The notes under the pieces are model-generated. The model was not told where the DNA came from. It saw only the letters and a list, made by a program, of their open reading frames with translations, and searched no databases. This document shows, piece by piece, positions 12,260-22,433 of a stretch of 64,000 bases of DNA. Source of the DNA: Sindora glabra (lineage: Eukaryota > Streptophyta > Magnoliopsida > Fabales > Fabaceae). A program made the translations under genes and the position numbers. How positions within the stretch are numbered: the stretch's first letter is position 1; every line of letters starts with the position of its first letter. The stretch is from the NCBI GenBank assembly GCA_020226215.1, contig CM035233.1:76203317-76267316 (forward strand). Reading direction: 5' to 3'.

Positions 12260-12644
12260 TTATTTTTTATACTTTAAAACTTTTACTGACGAAATTGTTA
12301 TTGTAAAAAGGGTGGTTTCATTTTTTAATTTTTTTAATTTTAATTCTACAATGACAATAATATCGTCGTTAAAAGGTTGATCATATTTTATTATTTTTTA
12401 TTTCAAACTAATAGCGACAATAATTATTATCACTAAAAATTTTAAATTTTTTTTTTAATTTTAAAAATATTTTCTGAAATAACTGTGCTGTCGCTAAAAA
12501 TTTAACTTTTACTGATGACTATGTAGTCATCAGTGTTTCCTTTTTTACCGATAAATCAATACCGATGACTTCGATTTTTAGGAACGATAAAAAATTGTAT
12601 AACGATAACAATTTTCGTTATTGAAAGTTATTTTTGCTGTAGTG
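12260..12644. repeat. CACTA 3' terminal repeat and subterminal repeats
   Basis: Repeated variants of 'actgacgaa', 'acgacaataat..atcgtcgtt', 'gatgac..gtcatc' and 'cgataa..ttatcg' occupy the last 380 bp and end in ttatttttgctgtagtg. These mirror the subterminal repeats of the left end. One exact local inverted repeat is 'actgatgacta..tagtcatcagt' near 12510-12534. Confidence 0.75.
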
Positions 12645-12647
12645 TTC

Positions 12648-13580
12648 AAATTTAAATTTTTATTAGAAATTAATTTAATAATTGGAGATAAATTGAGAAT
12701 AAATAACAAATTGATATGTAATGAATTATAAAAATGACATTTGTCATAAAAAATAATCAATATCATAGCTAATATATAATATATAAATAACAATAATGTA
12801 TAATTTATAGATTTCAAACAAAGAATGAGGACTAATATTTTTTTTAGCTCCCATTAAGAGTTATAAATAGCAATTCACATAAATCTGAAAAAAAAATTAT
12901 ATTTTACATACCTTTCATTTCATCCAAATTCACTCAACCCATTTGTTAAGGAATATTCAATAAAAATTAGATAAAAAATTATTTAAATAAAATGTTAACA
13001 TTAAATTTGTTTTACTAGATTCATGAGTTCCACATCATATATATATATATGTATTAAAGAAATTAATGCAATAATTTCATTTAATCATTTGTCTAATGTA
13101 TAAAATTATTTAGTCAAATTATTTGTGAAAATATGTATAAACTGAAATAACCAAATGAGCAGAAATTCGATTTATCATTAATGCAAAGATTTTCACATTA
13201 TCAATAAAAATCTAACATGTCAATAAAATAATAATAATAAAGAATTTTTAATAATTATAAGAGTTTTAATAATTTTTTAATAATAAAATAATACATAAAT
13301 AAATAATAATATAAAATTATTTTATATTGATAATGAATTGTAAATAAAAGTAAATATATTCATAAATTGAAAAGGATTTTTTAATTATATGTTTTGTAAT
13401 TAAAAAATGTGTGCAAACTTAGACACAAATCATATAAAATGCCAGTGAACTAAATAAGGGAATCCGAGAAGACATGGGTATGTAATCCAAGTAAAATAGG
13501 TAAAATTGATATTTTATTTTTGTGTTCGAAGAGAATAAAAAGTAAATAGATTTTACTTAAATTAGTAGCTTGCTATGGTA
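12648..13580. other. intergenic, right flank of CACTA insertion
   Basis: No gene is visible. The first 165 bases are the other half of the dispersed repeat split by the CACTA element. The remainder is AT-rich with poly-A/T runs and a short (TA)n at about 13036-13050. Confidence 0.5.
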
Positions 13581-13589
13581 TTTCCAAAG

Positions 13590-13852
13590 GATTGGAACTC
13601 GAGGTGATGTGATAAAATATAAGTTATTGAATGAGATTATCAAAATTTTAGTAATCTCATCTAGTAACCTAAATTTTACCACATCATCCCGAATTTCTTA
13701 CTAGATGAAATTATCAAAAATTTTAGTAATCTCATCCGGTGACCTGAAATTTACCACACCATCTCGAATTCCTTATTGAATGAGATTACCAAAAATTTTA
13801 GTAATCTCATTTAATGACCTGAATTTTATCACACCACTCTAAATTCCAAAGC
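13590..13852. repeat. tandem array of 75-bp units, each with an inverted repeat
   Basis: Three full units start at 13631, 13705 and 13780 (periods 74 and 75), after a partial unit from about 13590. Each contains 'atgagatta' and its complement 'taatctcat' flanking 'ccaaaaatttta'-type spacers, so each unit can fold into a hairpin. The units are joined by 'cc..tgacctgaattttaccacacc' linkers. No reading frame is present. Confidence 0.8.
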
Positions 13853-15349
13853 TCTAAGAATATCTTAAAATTTTTCCTTATATTAATCTTTTTGAAATTT
13901 TCTCTTTTCACTTTTTATCCATGCATTCAAATAAAAGAAACTCCCTTTTTTACTGTATTTTCTTCTATTTAATTTCTTCCTACCCTAATTTCTATCCAAT
14001 CAATCAATCGTGGTAAGGTTGGAACTCGGCTGATGGATTTTGGAAAGTTCAGTTTTGGAAGTGACTCGAGTCTAACTTTTTTTCGTTCTTTTTCATTTTG
14101 GGTTGGGGATGTCCAAGTCAACATGACATGATGGATATCAATGTAAGTGATATGATGTGATGTGATGATATTTTGAGCATAAATCGGAACAATGAGTTCA
14201 AGACGAATGCAAATATAATTTCGAGCGTCATAGAAAATTTTATTTTTTAAAAGTTTGAATATTTATTTTATTAAATTAATTTTTTAAATTTTAAAATAAA
14301 TTAATTAAAAATATAAATATAAATATTATTATATTAAAAATAATTTAAAGATATAAAAATTTAACTTCTTAGGAACATTTTTTTTTGTAGTAAGGAAGGC
14401 AATAAACAGCCCACCAAACCTGGGGGCGGCAACTTATGAACATTTTGGAAATTAGTTTTGTGGTCAATTTGGTCTACGTGGACTCGTTCGCACATTAACT
14501 GGGCCTCCAAATGAGTTGCCGCATACATGAAATTTACTGCTCACCTTTAGCTTTGAGTTTCCAAGTACACGACTTGTTGGGAATTTAATAGACTGAAAAA
14601 CCGGTTGAAGAAAATTATAAGTGCAATGATTCAATATATATGGTATGGATGTTAGTTGAACCGTTTCTCCAGCCACTCAAGGATAGTAGGTATAGAGTAG
14701 TTGGCTTTATTAAGTCTGGACTCGTTCCCGTAGCCATACACGGTATAGTATCCAGCATTAATTAATCTACATAGAAGTGAACTAGCTTCTTTAAATCCAA
14801 ATGAATTTATTTCATCTTAAAACTTGTTATGTATTTAAATAAGGTACTCCTACAATTTTTCGTTTAAATTCATTTCAAATTAAATAAGGAACAATTTTTA
14901 GTTTAAATTCATTTCGAATTATGTTGATTCATAGTTCGTTTGATAATGATCAAACATCTTAGGTAAGTAAACTTGAATTAAAATCAACCATGGTATTAGT
15001 TGAACTCATCTAGTTTATTTAGTTTGAAATTATATAAAAGTGTTATTTAAATCCATTTAAATACATTACATGATATATGATATTATACCTAATATTATAA
15101 TTCATTTCACAAATATTATCAAAATATGTTTATAAATATAAGTAATTCATTGAATTGGTGCATAAACTAAACAAGTTAAATTAATCATAATTACAATTAA
15201 AATTTTCAAATTTAAGTTTAACTTATTTGGTTCATAAACCAAACTTATCGTACTAATTTTCAATTGAAATTTTGAGTGATTTTTCAGTTAATTTCATCCA
15301 TTTTTCATCCTACTCTCTCTCTCTCTCTCTCTTCCTATTGTATTACTAG
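13853..15349. other. intergenic, no gene seen
   Basis: About 1.5 kb without a supported gene. There is a short degenerate 'tgatatgatgtgatgtgatga' run near 14150 and a (CT)n microsatellite at about 15312-15332. The small GC-richer patch at 14400-14720 has no conserved protein that I recognise. Confidence 0.45.
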
Positions 15350-16082
15350 TCTTTTTCAATTATCTTACGAGATGTTTTGTACGTAGAATAATATATTTTT
15401 GAGAATTTTATTATTTTTGTGAATATGATTTTTAGAAATTCAATTCTCGAAAATGTAATATTATTATAATTGATTTATTTAAAAATATTTTTAACCATGT
15501 TATAATATTGAGTTTTAATTAATTTATATATTTTTAAAGATATTATTATATTATTAAAATGCTTTTTTAAAAAATTAAGTAATCAACAATGACAAATGAT
15601 AATAAAAAGTAATTAATAAGGTCACTAGTATTAAGTAATAATTAACAATATTCATTAGTGATAGGTGATAATCGACGTAGTTCATCAATTATAAATGGTG
15701 GTAATGATAAACACCCATGACAAGTGGTAACTAATTATAATTATCAGTAATAAGTAATAATTGATGGTGGCTATCAATGATGACTAGTAATAATTAAAGT
15801 TACCTATGAGGGCAATGGTTGGTAATGCATTGTAAAAGATAGTTATTAATAATAATGAATAGCAATCAATAATAGTTAACCACAATAAATAAGTATTGTT
15901 AATAATAAAATTTTAATGAAAAATTGTTGAAAACATTGTCATAATACAGGGGTGGAATGTAAAATAAACACTTCCCATAAAAATATTTGAGGAAATATTT
16001 AACAAAAAAAATTTCTAAAATTTTTTCAGCCAACATGAGAATTTCATCTTCTCGTGCAACATTTTTGAGAAATTGAAAAAGA
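15350..16082. mobile_element. possible foldback/MITE with internal minisatellite
   Basis: The left edge 'tctttttcaattatcttacg' (15350) matches the reverse complement of the right edge around 16048-16082 (atctttttcaatttctcaaa) over the first dozen bases and more weakly beyond. Between them, 15580-15900, lies a degenerate minisatellite with units of about 30 bp containing 'tcaatgatgactagtaataatt'-type strings. The sequence after the right edge (gaccaaacgcg) is typical of plant transposon borders. No target duplication was identified. Confidence 0.35.
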
Positions 16083-16099
16083 TTTCGAGACCAAACGCG

Positions 16100-17257
16100 A
16101 TTTCACCGCCTTGACTGTGTCATCTTAATTTTTTCCAGGTCCTGACCTAAAAAGGAGGTCATCACCCTTGATTAATGGTTTAAACTTTTCTTTAGTGGGC
16201 TCATTCTCCCCAAATGAACTATTTTTAATACCCACTACTAGTACTCCTAATATTCGAACATCGGATATAACGTAAATTATATTTGCATATTAAACCAAAA
16301 AGTTGATCAGTCTCACCATAATTAAAGAGTGGATTTATCTTTAGGAGGGATTTCCATACACCATAATAATGGTACATTGTTGAATTTAATGGCTTAGTTT
16401 TTTTTATTTATATAATATTGTGCAGATTGAATAAAATTTAATGATTTCAAATTATTAATGCATTGTATAGTAGTGTATCTTAATTTATATGTTAATTTTT
16501 ATAAATCGTAGAGATATCCAGCAGCTATGCTGAGCAGTGAAAAGCATATATATGATCTGCTCTGGTCTGGTCTTAATCAGAATTGCCAACTTGACTGTAT
16601 GACACCCGATAAGGATAATGGGATTTAAGTGTGTAATTAGCATTAGTAGGAAGTCTTAATCATCGTTTCATTACAATTAATATAATTCCCCGTGCAATGA
16701 GCTGGATTCCTATATGTCTGCATGACATTAATCGCCTTTCCTAGGCTATAAGTTGAAAACATATTATTTGTTTTCATTTGATTATCATTTTAAAAATGAG
16801 CTGGGCCTGAGAAATATGGTATTCTTCTCTATAAATTCACTATTATAACTGGCATTACAAAACCAAATTTCTGAAATATCCAGAGATATGTGTACATATT
16901 AAAGTGGAGGAGGAATTTGCTGCATCTCAGGAATCCAAACAATAAGGTGCATGATACAATATATATATATATATATATATTGAATTGAAACAGGGATTAA
17001 TTAATCAAATCTTAATTTCCGCAGAAAGGATGAAGGAGCTCTGTTAATTATGTAATTATATTTATAAGGCATTTGATCATTAGTCAATTACTTGTATACT
17101 TTAATTTTTTACTTAAGTTATTTCAATTTCATTATTTTGGTTAAAGTATAGTATTTGCACATGGAATATTGCTTTCAAATATAATCAACAACTGCATGTG
17201 GGCACTACATATATGTTGCTTTTTTGGGAGGGTGGAGCCATTGACAACAGCAGCGGA
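16100..17257. other. intergenic and upstream region of the GDSL gene
   Basis: No gene is visible. A (TA)n microsatellite lies at about 16960-16981. The final few hundred bases are presumably the promoter of the GDSL lipase gene, with a TATA box at 17258. Confidence 0.5.
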
Positions 17258-17266
17258 CTATAAAAG
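17258..17266 (+). promoter_or_regulatory. TATA box of the GDSL lipase gene
   Basis: CTATAAAAG lies 44 to 52 bases upstream of the ATG at 17310. Transcription would then begin around 17290 and leave a short 5' leader. It rules against the in-frame upstream ATG at 17169, which would lie upstream of the TATA box. Confidence 0.6.
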
Positions 17267-17309
17267 ACCTACACATGCCAACTCCATTTTAACACAATTG
17301 AGAGCAGAA

Positions 17310-17582
17310 ATGGCCAACTATAGCAACATTGTTTTAGGAGTAGTAGCACTAGCAGTAGCATTAGTGGCAAGCGGCTTTCCGAATGGGGCAGAAGCAGCGC
17401 GAGCATTCTTTGTGTTTGGGGATTCCCTGGTTGACAATGGCAACAACAATTACCTGGCAACCACAGCTCGAGCTGATTCTCCTCCTTATGGCGTTGACTA
17501 TCCAACTCGCCGAGCCACTGGCCGCTTCTCTAATGGCCTCAACATTCCTGATTTCATCAGTTATATTCGTGCACTTGAATTA

Positions 17583-17624
<42 letters not shown>

Positions 17625-18617
17625 CACACATTTATATATGTTAATGGATTATATATTTTGCTATGCATGCAGGTCGAGAACTCGGAGCAGAATCCACGTT
17701 GCCATATTTAAGTCCGGAACTGACAGGACAAAAGTTGCTTGTTGGAGCCAACTTTGCTTCTGCGGGGATTGGAATCCTGAATGACACTGGAATCCAATTT
17801 GTAAACATCATAAGAATGTTCAGGCAGCTGGAATACTTCCAAGAATACCAGCAGAAGGTGGCTGCTCTCGTTGGACAAGCACGGGCCAAGCAATTGGTGA
17901 ACGGAGCACTCGTTCTCATCACCGTCGGAGGCAACGATTTTGTGAATAACTATTACTTGGTGCCTGGCTCTGCCAGATCCCGCCAGTACCCTTTACCTGA
18001 CTATGTCAAGTATGTGATCTCCGAGTACAAGAAGATCTTACAGAGGCTGTACGATCTTGGAGCAAGGAGGGTGCTAGTGACCGGAACTGGCCCGCTGGGT
18101 TGTGTGCCTGCGGAACTGGCCTTGAGAAGCAGAAACGGTGAGTGCTCGGCGGAGCTGCAAAGAGCTGCGTCCTTGTTCAACCCGCAGTTGGTTCAAATAC
18201 TGGGCCAACTCAACAGCCAAATGGGCTCCAATGTCTTCATTGGAGTCAACACGCAGCAGATGCACAATGATTTCGTCAGCAACCCTCGGGCTTATGGTAT
18301 TACTAAGAAAAACCTTCCAACTAAGTAAACCTAGCTACTTAATATGGCACATGTTTAATTTGCATTATTGACTGTACGGTGCAGGATTTGTGACATCAAA
18401 GATAGCGTGCTGCGGTCAAGGACCGTACAATGGGCTGGGGCTTTGCACTGTAGCCTCCAACTTATGCCCAAACCGCGCGCTCTACGCATTTTGGGATCCA
18501 TTCCATCCCTCGGAGAAGGCCAACGGGTTGATTGTTCAGCAGATTATGTCTGGTACCTCAGAGTACATGTACCCAATGAATCTCAGCACCATTTTGGCTT
18601 TGGATTCCGCTACTTGA
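17310..18617 (+). CDS. GDSL esterase/lipase, LTL1-like (3 exons)
   Basis: The coding exons are 17310-17559, 17673-18296 and 18385-18617, with GT-AG introns of 113 and 88 bp, giving 368 residues. Residues 1 to about 29 form a hydrophobic signal peptide, so the enzyme is probably secreted. Block I is FGDSLVDNGNNN with the nucleophile Ser39. Block II is GANFASAG at 108-115, and block III GGNDF at 169-173 carries the oxyanion Asn171. Block V is DPFHP, with Asp329 and His332 completing the triad. The family hydrolyses ester bonds in lipids or cutin-type substrates. Strings such as 'SPELTGQKLLVGANFASAGIG' and 'GTGPLGCVPAELA' place it with Arabidopsis LTL1 and its close paralogue. Both splice joins restore conserved codons (AGT, GGA). 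All key residues are intact, so it looks functional. Confidence 0.93.
17583..17630 (+). repeat. compound microsatellite (TC)n(TA)n(CA)n in intron 1
   Basis: The run starts about 23 bases after the intron 1 donor of the GDSL gene, passing from TC to TA to CA repeats. It lies wholly inside the 113-bp intron and is likely length-variable between individuals. Confidence 0.9.
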
Positions 18618-19620
18618 AATTAATTCATCCTCATAATACTTGTGCGCTCCTGTCATTTTACTACTCCACTGTGTGCACGTCAAATTAAGTGTAGCAGCTA
18701 CTTGTTTGTTTGTGTTGAAAAGAAAAAAATGGAGTCAATGTAAGACATCCAAGTTATATACCCACATGATACAGGGTAGTATTTATACCCTTCCATCTCT
18801 CCCTTATGAAAACCTCATTCGAGCAATATATAGATCACCAAATATAAAACTTCCTTCAAGTATGGGCTGCATGTAACCAGCCTGAAGTCACAGCAAACAG
18901 ATGACAGAAATTAACTGCTGAAACTCTTATAATTAGTCGCGTATCCTTTACTTTTTAATAAATTAATGAAATGCAAGTGAAGAGTGACGGTGGGTGGGTC
19001 CTTGATCAAAATCAGGACTGCGTAAATAAAGCACTAATTTAATTAATTAAATGGGGGGTAGCGGGAGAGGAAGGAAACGGTACTTGCTTTTGCTAAATTC
19101 TAAAATGAAAAGACACATTTTTGTTATGGTAACACCAAGATATTTTGATTTCTTTGTCGATCATCACAGTACTGGAAATTAAACGGCCATTTCACTAATT
19201 TCCTTCCTTTCCCCGCCCCCTCCCAACCTTCCCTCCTTCTTTTTCTCATGCTGGGTGGTAGTATGTTTAAAATGTTTATCAGGACTCTAATACCGCATAT
19301 CAAATTATATATCTTCTATGTCTCTCCCTGGGAAATAACTTTTAGTGTTATATTAGCATTAAAAATTCACTGTTATTCCTATATAAATATTAATAATTGT
19401 ATTATTTTTTCAACTCAATAATTTAATTTGATAAAAAAATATCTGTTTATTTTTTAGGAAATTAGATTATTGAATTGGAAAAATTAACACACCTACAATA
19501 TTTGTATAGAAGTAAAATTTTTTCCTCTATGGAGTGAAAAAATATATATACGAATGAAGTAGATTCTAATGAATGATTATAAATCATAGATTTTAATAAT
19601 TATATCATATGTTTTAGTTC
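18618..19620. other. 3' flank of GDSL gene, intergenic
   Basis: Presumed 3' untranslated region followed by intergenic DNA. No clear poly-A signal stands out close to the stop. The short frames here lack conserved content. No other gene is visible. Confidence 0.5.
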
Positions 19621-19629
19621 ATTCTAATT

Positions 19630-20010
19630 GTATAGGGCTAATATGCTTGTTTCAATAATTAATTAGTTATATTAATGATGAATTAATAGTTGTTCATACG
19701 AGTTAATGATTAAGTTATAATACTAATTATTGGTATAAAAATATTTGATAAAAATAAATTATTTGCGTACAAAATAATATATAAAGGTATGATTATATTT
19801 TATAATTTATTTAAGTATTTTTTGCTTCAACAATATTTTAAATTTTATATATTTTTATCTAATTAAATTTTCTTATACAAATATATCATTTTAACATAGA
19901 TTTTATTTCGTACAAGTGACTGATAAGTTAGTTAATAGTTAACAAGTTAGTTAATACTTAATAAGTTAGCTAATAACTGATAAATTAACTAATTATTTAA
20001 AAATTATTTC
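19630..20010. mobile_element. hAT-type MITE remnant
   Basis: The stretch contains 'aattaattagttat', then 'aaaaatatttgataaaaataaatta', 'aggtatgattatattttataatttatttaagtattttttg', and ends in a cluster of 'gataagttagttaata' subrepeats (19918-19995). The same order of segments is found at 63350-63640. This arrangement is typical of small hAT-type elements in dicots. Confidence 0.45.
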
Positions 20011-22433
20011 ATAAATTAGTTATTAAAATTGTAAAATAATATAAAAAATATATTAATAAAAATAAATATATTAATTTATCTAAATATCAAATTATATTAA
20101 TACAATTAACATGTTAAAAAATAAAAATGTAATATTTAATATTTAATTAATTATATTTTATGAATTTATATAGTTATTTATTTGCATATTTTTTGTTTTA
20201 TTATTTATAATTTACAATTACTTATAATTATAATTAGATAATTATATTTTATAATATTACATATTTATTTATATAGATATTCTTATATATTTAAAATCAA
20301 GATATACTCATGTTAAAATTAAATTGATTATATTTTATAAAAATTAATATTTAGATTTACAATATGAAAGGCATGAGTTATAAGTTAATAAAAAGAACAA
20401 AAATAGATTTAGAAAAAATTTGAAGAGGGTGATAACTTATCAAATCAAAATTTATTTATTTTTAATAAATCAGTATGCAAAACAGTTCTAGAATCTATTT
20501 TTTTATGTAAAATGGAGTCTTATTAATTATTAGATATTTATTTAACAAATAAATTACTATTTTTTAATTTTTTAAAAACTAAATTATTATAATTATTTTT
20601 GTAAATTGATAATAAAAAATGATTAATTAATGTACTTCCTCCGGGCCGCAATCAACTAACTGAAAAAAGGCTTATGATAAAATATATTGCAACGCAACAT
20701 AATAGAAGTGGAATTGGTCTGTGAGATGCACGGATTTTAATTATTTTATAATATGATATTTTTATTATATAAATTTTACAATAAATTTTTTTATTATTGT
20801 TGAACAGAGAATTAAGTTTTATTATATTTTAAGTTATAACATTATTTCATCGTAGAAATGGTTACCTATTGATATTAACTTTTGCAATGTGTAAATTTTT
20901 TGTATTTTTTTCAATCCCAAATATATAATGGAAAATCAAATAAACATAAAATTAAAATATTTTCTTTCTTGTGTTAACTAATAATTAATATTTATAATTT
21001 GTGAAATTATCTCTTTCTAAATATTTACAATTAAAAAAAAATTTCTTGACTTCAAAGAATAATTTATGAAATTCTCCGCTCACCTACAGTTAATTTGGCA
21101 AATGTCAAGGATATTAACTTCTTTTGGGTTGTATCATATTAGCAAATAAACATAAAAGTAATATTTTGAATTAAAGTATTTAAATCATTGCACATATATT
21201 TAATGAGATTAGAGTTTAGAGAACAACTTTGCAAGATTTTACTTCACAAGTCACAAATTCAAAGGGCAAAGTAATTCATATTTTATATGAAGGAAAGAAA
21301 GAATAGAAATGAGCATAAGAAAGAAACAAATCAATGTAATCTCACTTCAAATTTATCATGACAATAATTAGAATATGAATTTGAATAAAAAAATAACAAT
21401 AGTAACTAAAATTTTTCTCATAATAAAACTATAATAATAAGATATTCATAAAAACTATTAGAAGTTATGCACTAATTAAATCATGAAAAACATAAATTTT
21501 AAGTTAAAATATAAATGAATTGAAAATCGAAAAATAACACTTATTCGGATAAATCAAATATCAAAAGTACGAGACCTTGTGAATTCCAATTTAACTCAAA
21601 ACTAACAATTGAGGCAATTAGTATCTTAATTATTATTTACTTGTTCCCTAGAGAGAACACTATTATTTCAAACTTAGAAGATTAGCTTCACAAGAAAAAA
21701 AGGGGGAAAAAAAAAGATGCATCATTAATCCACAAAAGATATATAAAATTAGTATAATAAATAAAAAAATAAATTAGAAATTTTTTTTCTTAATTTAATA
21801 TATATTATAATATATAAACAAAAGATTTAATTTTTTATACTGATTATGTGAGTATATTAATTTTAGAAAAATTATAGTAATTCGAGGAAGAAAATACAAT
21901 AAATCAGGAAAAAAATCAAAAAAATTATGAAAATAAAATAAATAATAAAAATAAATAAAAAAATAAAAAAGATTATAAAAACATAATAAATAATAAAAAG
22001 AAATCAAAGAGATTATAAAAATGTAATAAATAAGAAAAATAAATTAGAATTTTTTTCTTAATTTAATATATATTGTTATATATAAATAAAAGATTTAATT
22101 TCTTATACTAATTGTGTGAGTATGATTCTCTACAATACAATATTCATTAAAAAGAAATTAATTGTCTAAGTGTGACTCATCACAACATAATATTTATTGA
22201 AAGAAAATAATAATTTAATGTATAATAAATTATGAGAACAATGTATATTATAAAAGGAGGTAGGAAACATTGTGAGATAGTATACACAGATCTACATTAC
22301 AATTTAATATGGTGATAGGAGGTGCAATTGGCATGTGCTACAGTACCACCAAACATTTTCTTTAGTTTAGGTTGCTTAGTTAGCCTTGTTTATTTTTAAC
22401 TTATAACCTTTCTTTATAAATGTAGCACCAAAG
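20011..22433. other. intergenic AT-rich DNA with local duplications
   Basis: No gene is visible. A small GC-richer spot at about 20636-20660 (cttcctccgggccgcaatc) resembles the edge of a Stowaway-type MITE, but no partner end was found. From 21770 to 22205 an AT-rich segment is locally duplicated (see the separate entry). Confidence 0.5.
21770..22205 (+). repeat. local tandem duplication, period about 268 bp
   Basis: 'ttcttaatttaatatatatt' followed by 'aaaagatttaatt..tatactgatt/aattgtgtgagtat' occurs at about 21788-21855 and again at about 22056-22125. A shorter echo (tgtctaagtgtgactcatcacaa) follows at 22163. Units differ at many positions, so the duplication is old. Confidence 0.6.

Larger units (their letters stand above)
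2952..12644 (+). mobile_element. CACTA (En/Spm) DNA transposon, complete ends, decayed genes
   Basis: The left end starts CACTACAACAATAAT. The right end, read in reverse complement, starts CACTACAGCAAAAAT, so 13 of 15 bases match. The element is flanked on both sides by the same triplet TTC (2949-2951 and 12645-12647), the 3-bp target duplication expected for CACTA elements. Inside, on the plus strand, are remnants of a TNP2-type transposase, DUF4218 and DUF4216 domains, and a second gene resembling the Ptta/En/Spm family (Transposase_24). All are interrupted by stops and frameshifts, so the element is not autonomous now. Both ends hold arrays of short subterminal repeats. Total length is 9693 bp. 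Confidence 0.9.

Noticed and set aside
12578..12817. Minus-strand open frame of 79 codons that resembles the plus-strand frame at 25184-25372
   Set aside because: The similarity is explained by the shared dispersed repeat. The frame also runs across the CACTA border at 12644, so it is not a gene.
17169..17309. Upstream in-frame extension of the GDSL protein starting at 17169
   Set aside because: The TATA box at 17258 lies inside the extension, and the ATG at 17310 opens directly into a proper signal peptide, as in the family.
18368..18876. Extra frames over the GDSL exon 3 and its 3' flank
   Set aside because: Only the frame joining to exon 2 by the GGA codon carries the DPFHP block. The others are shadows.
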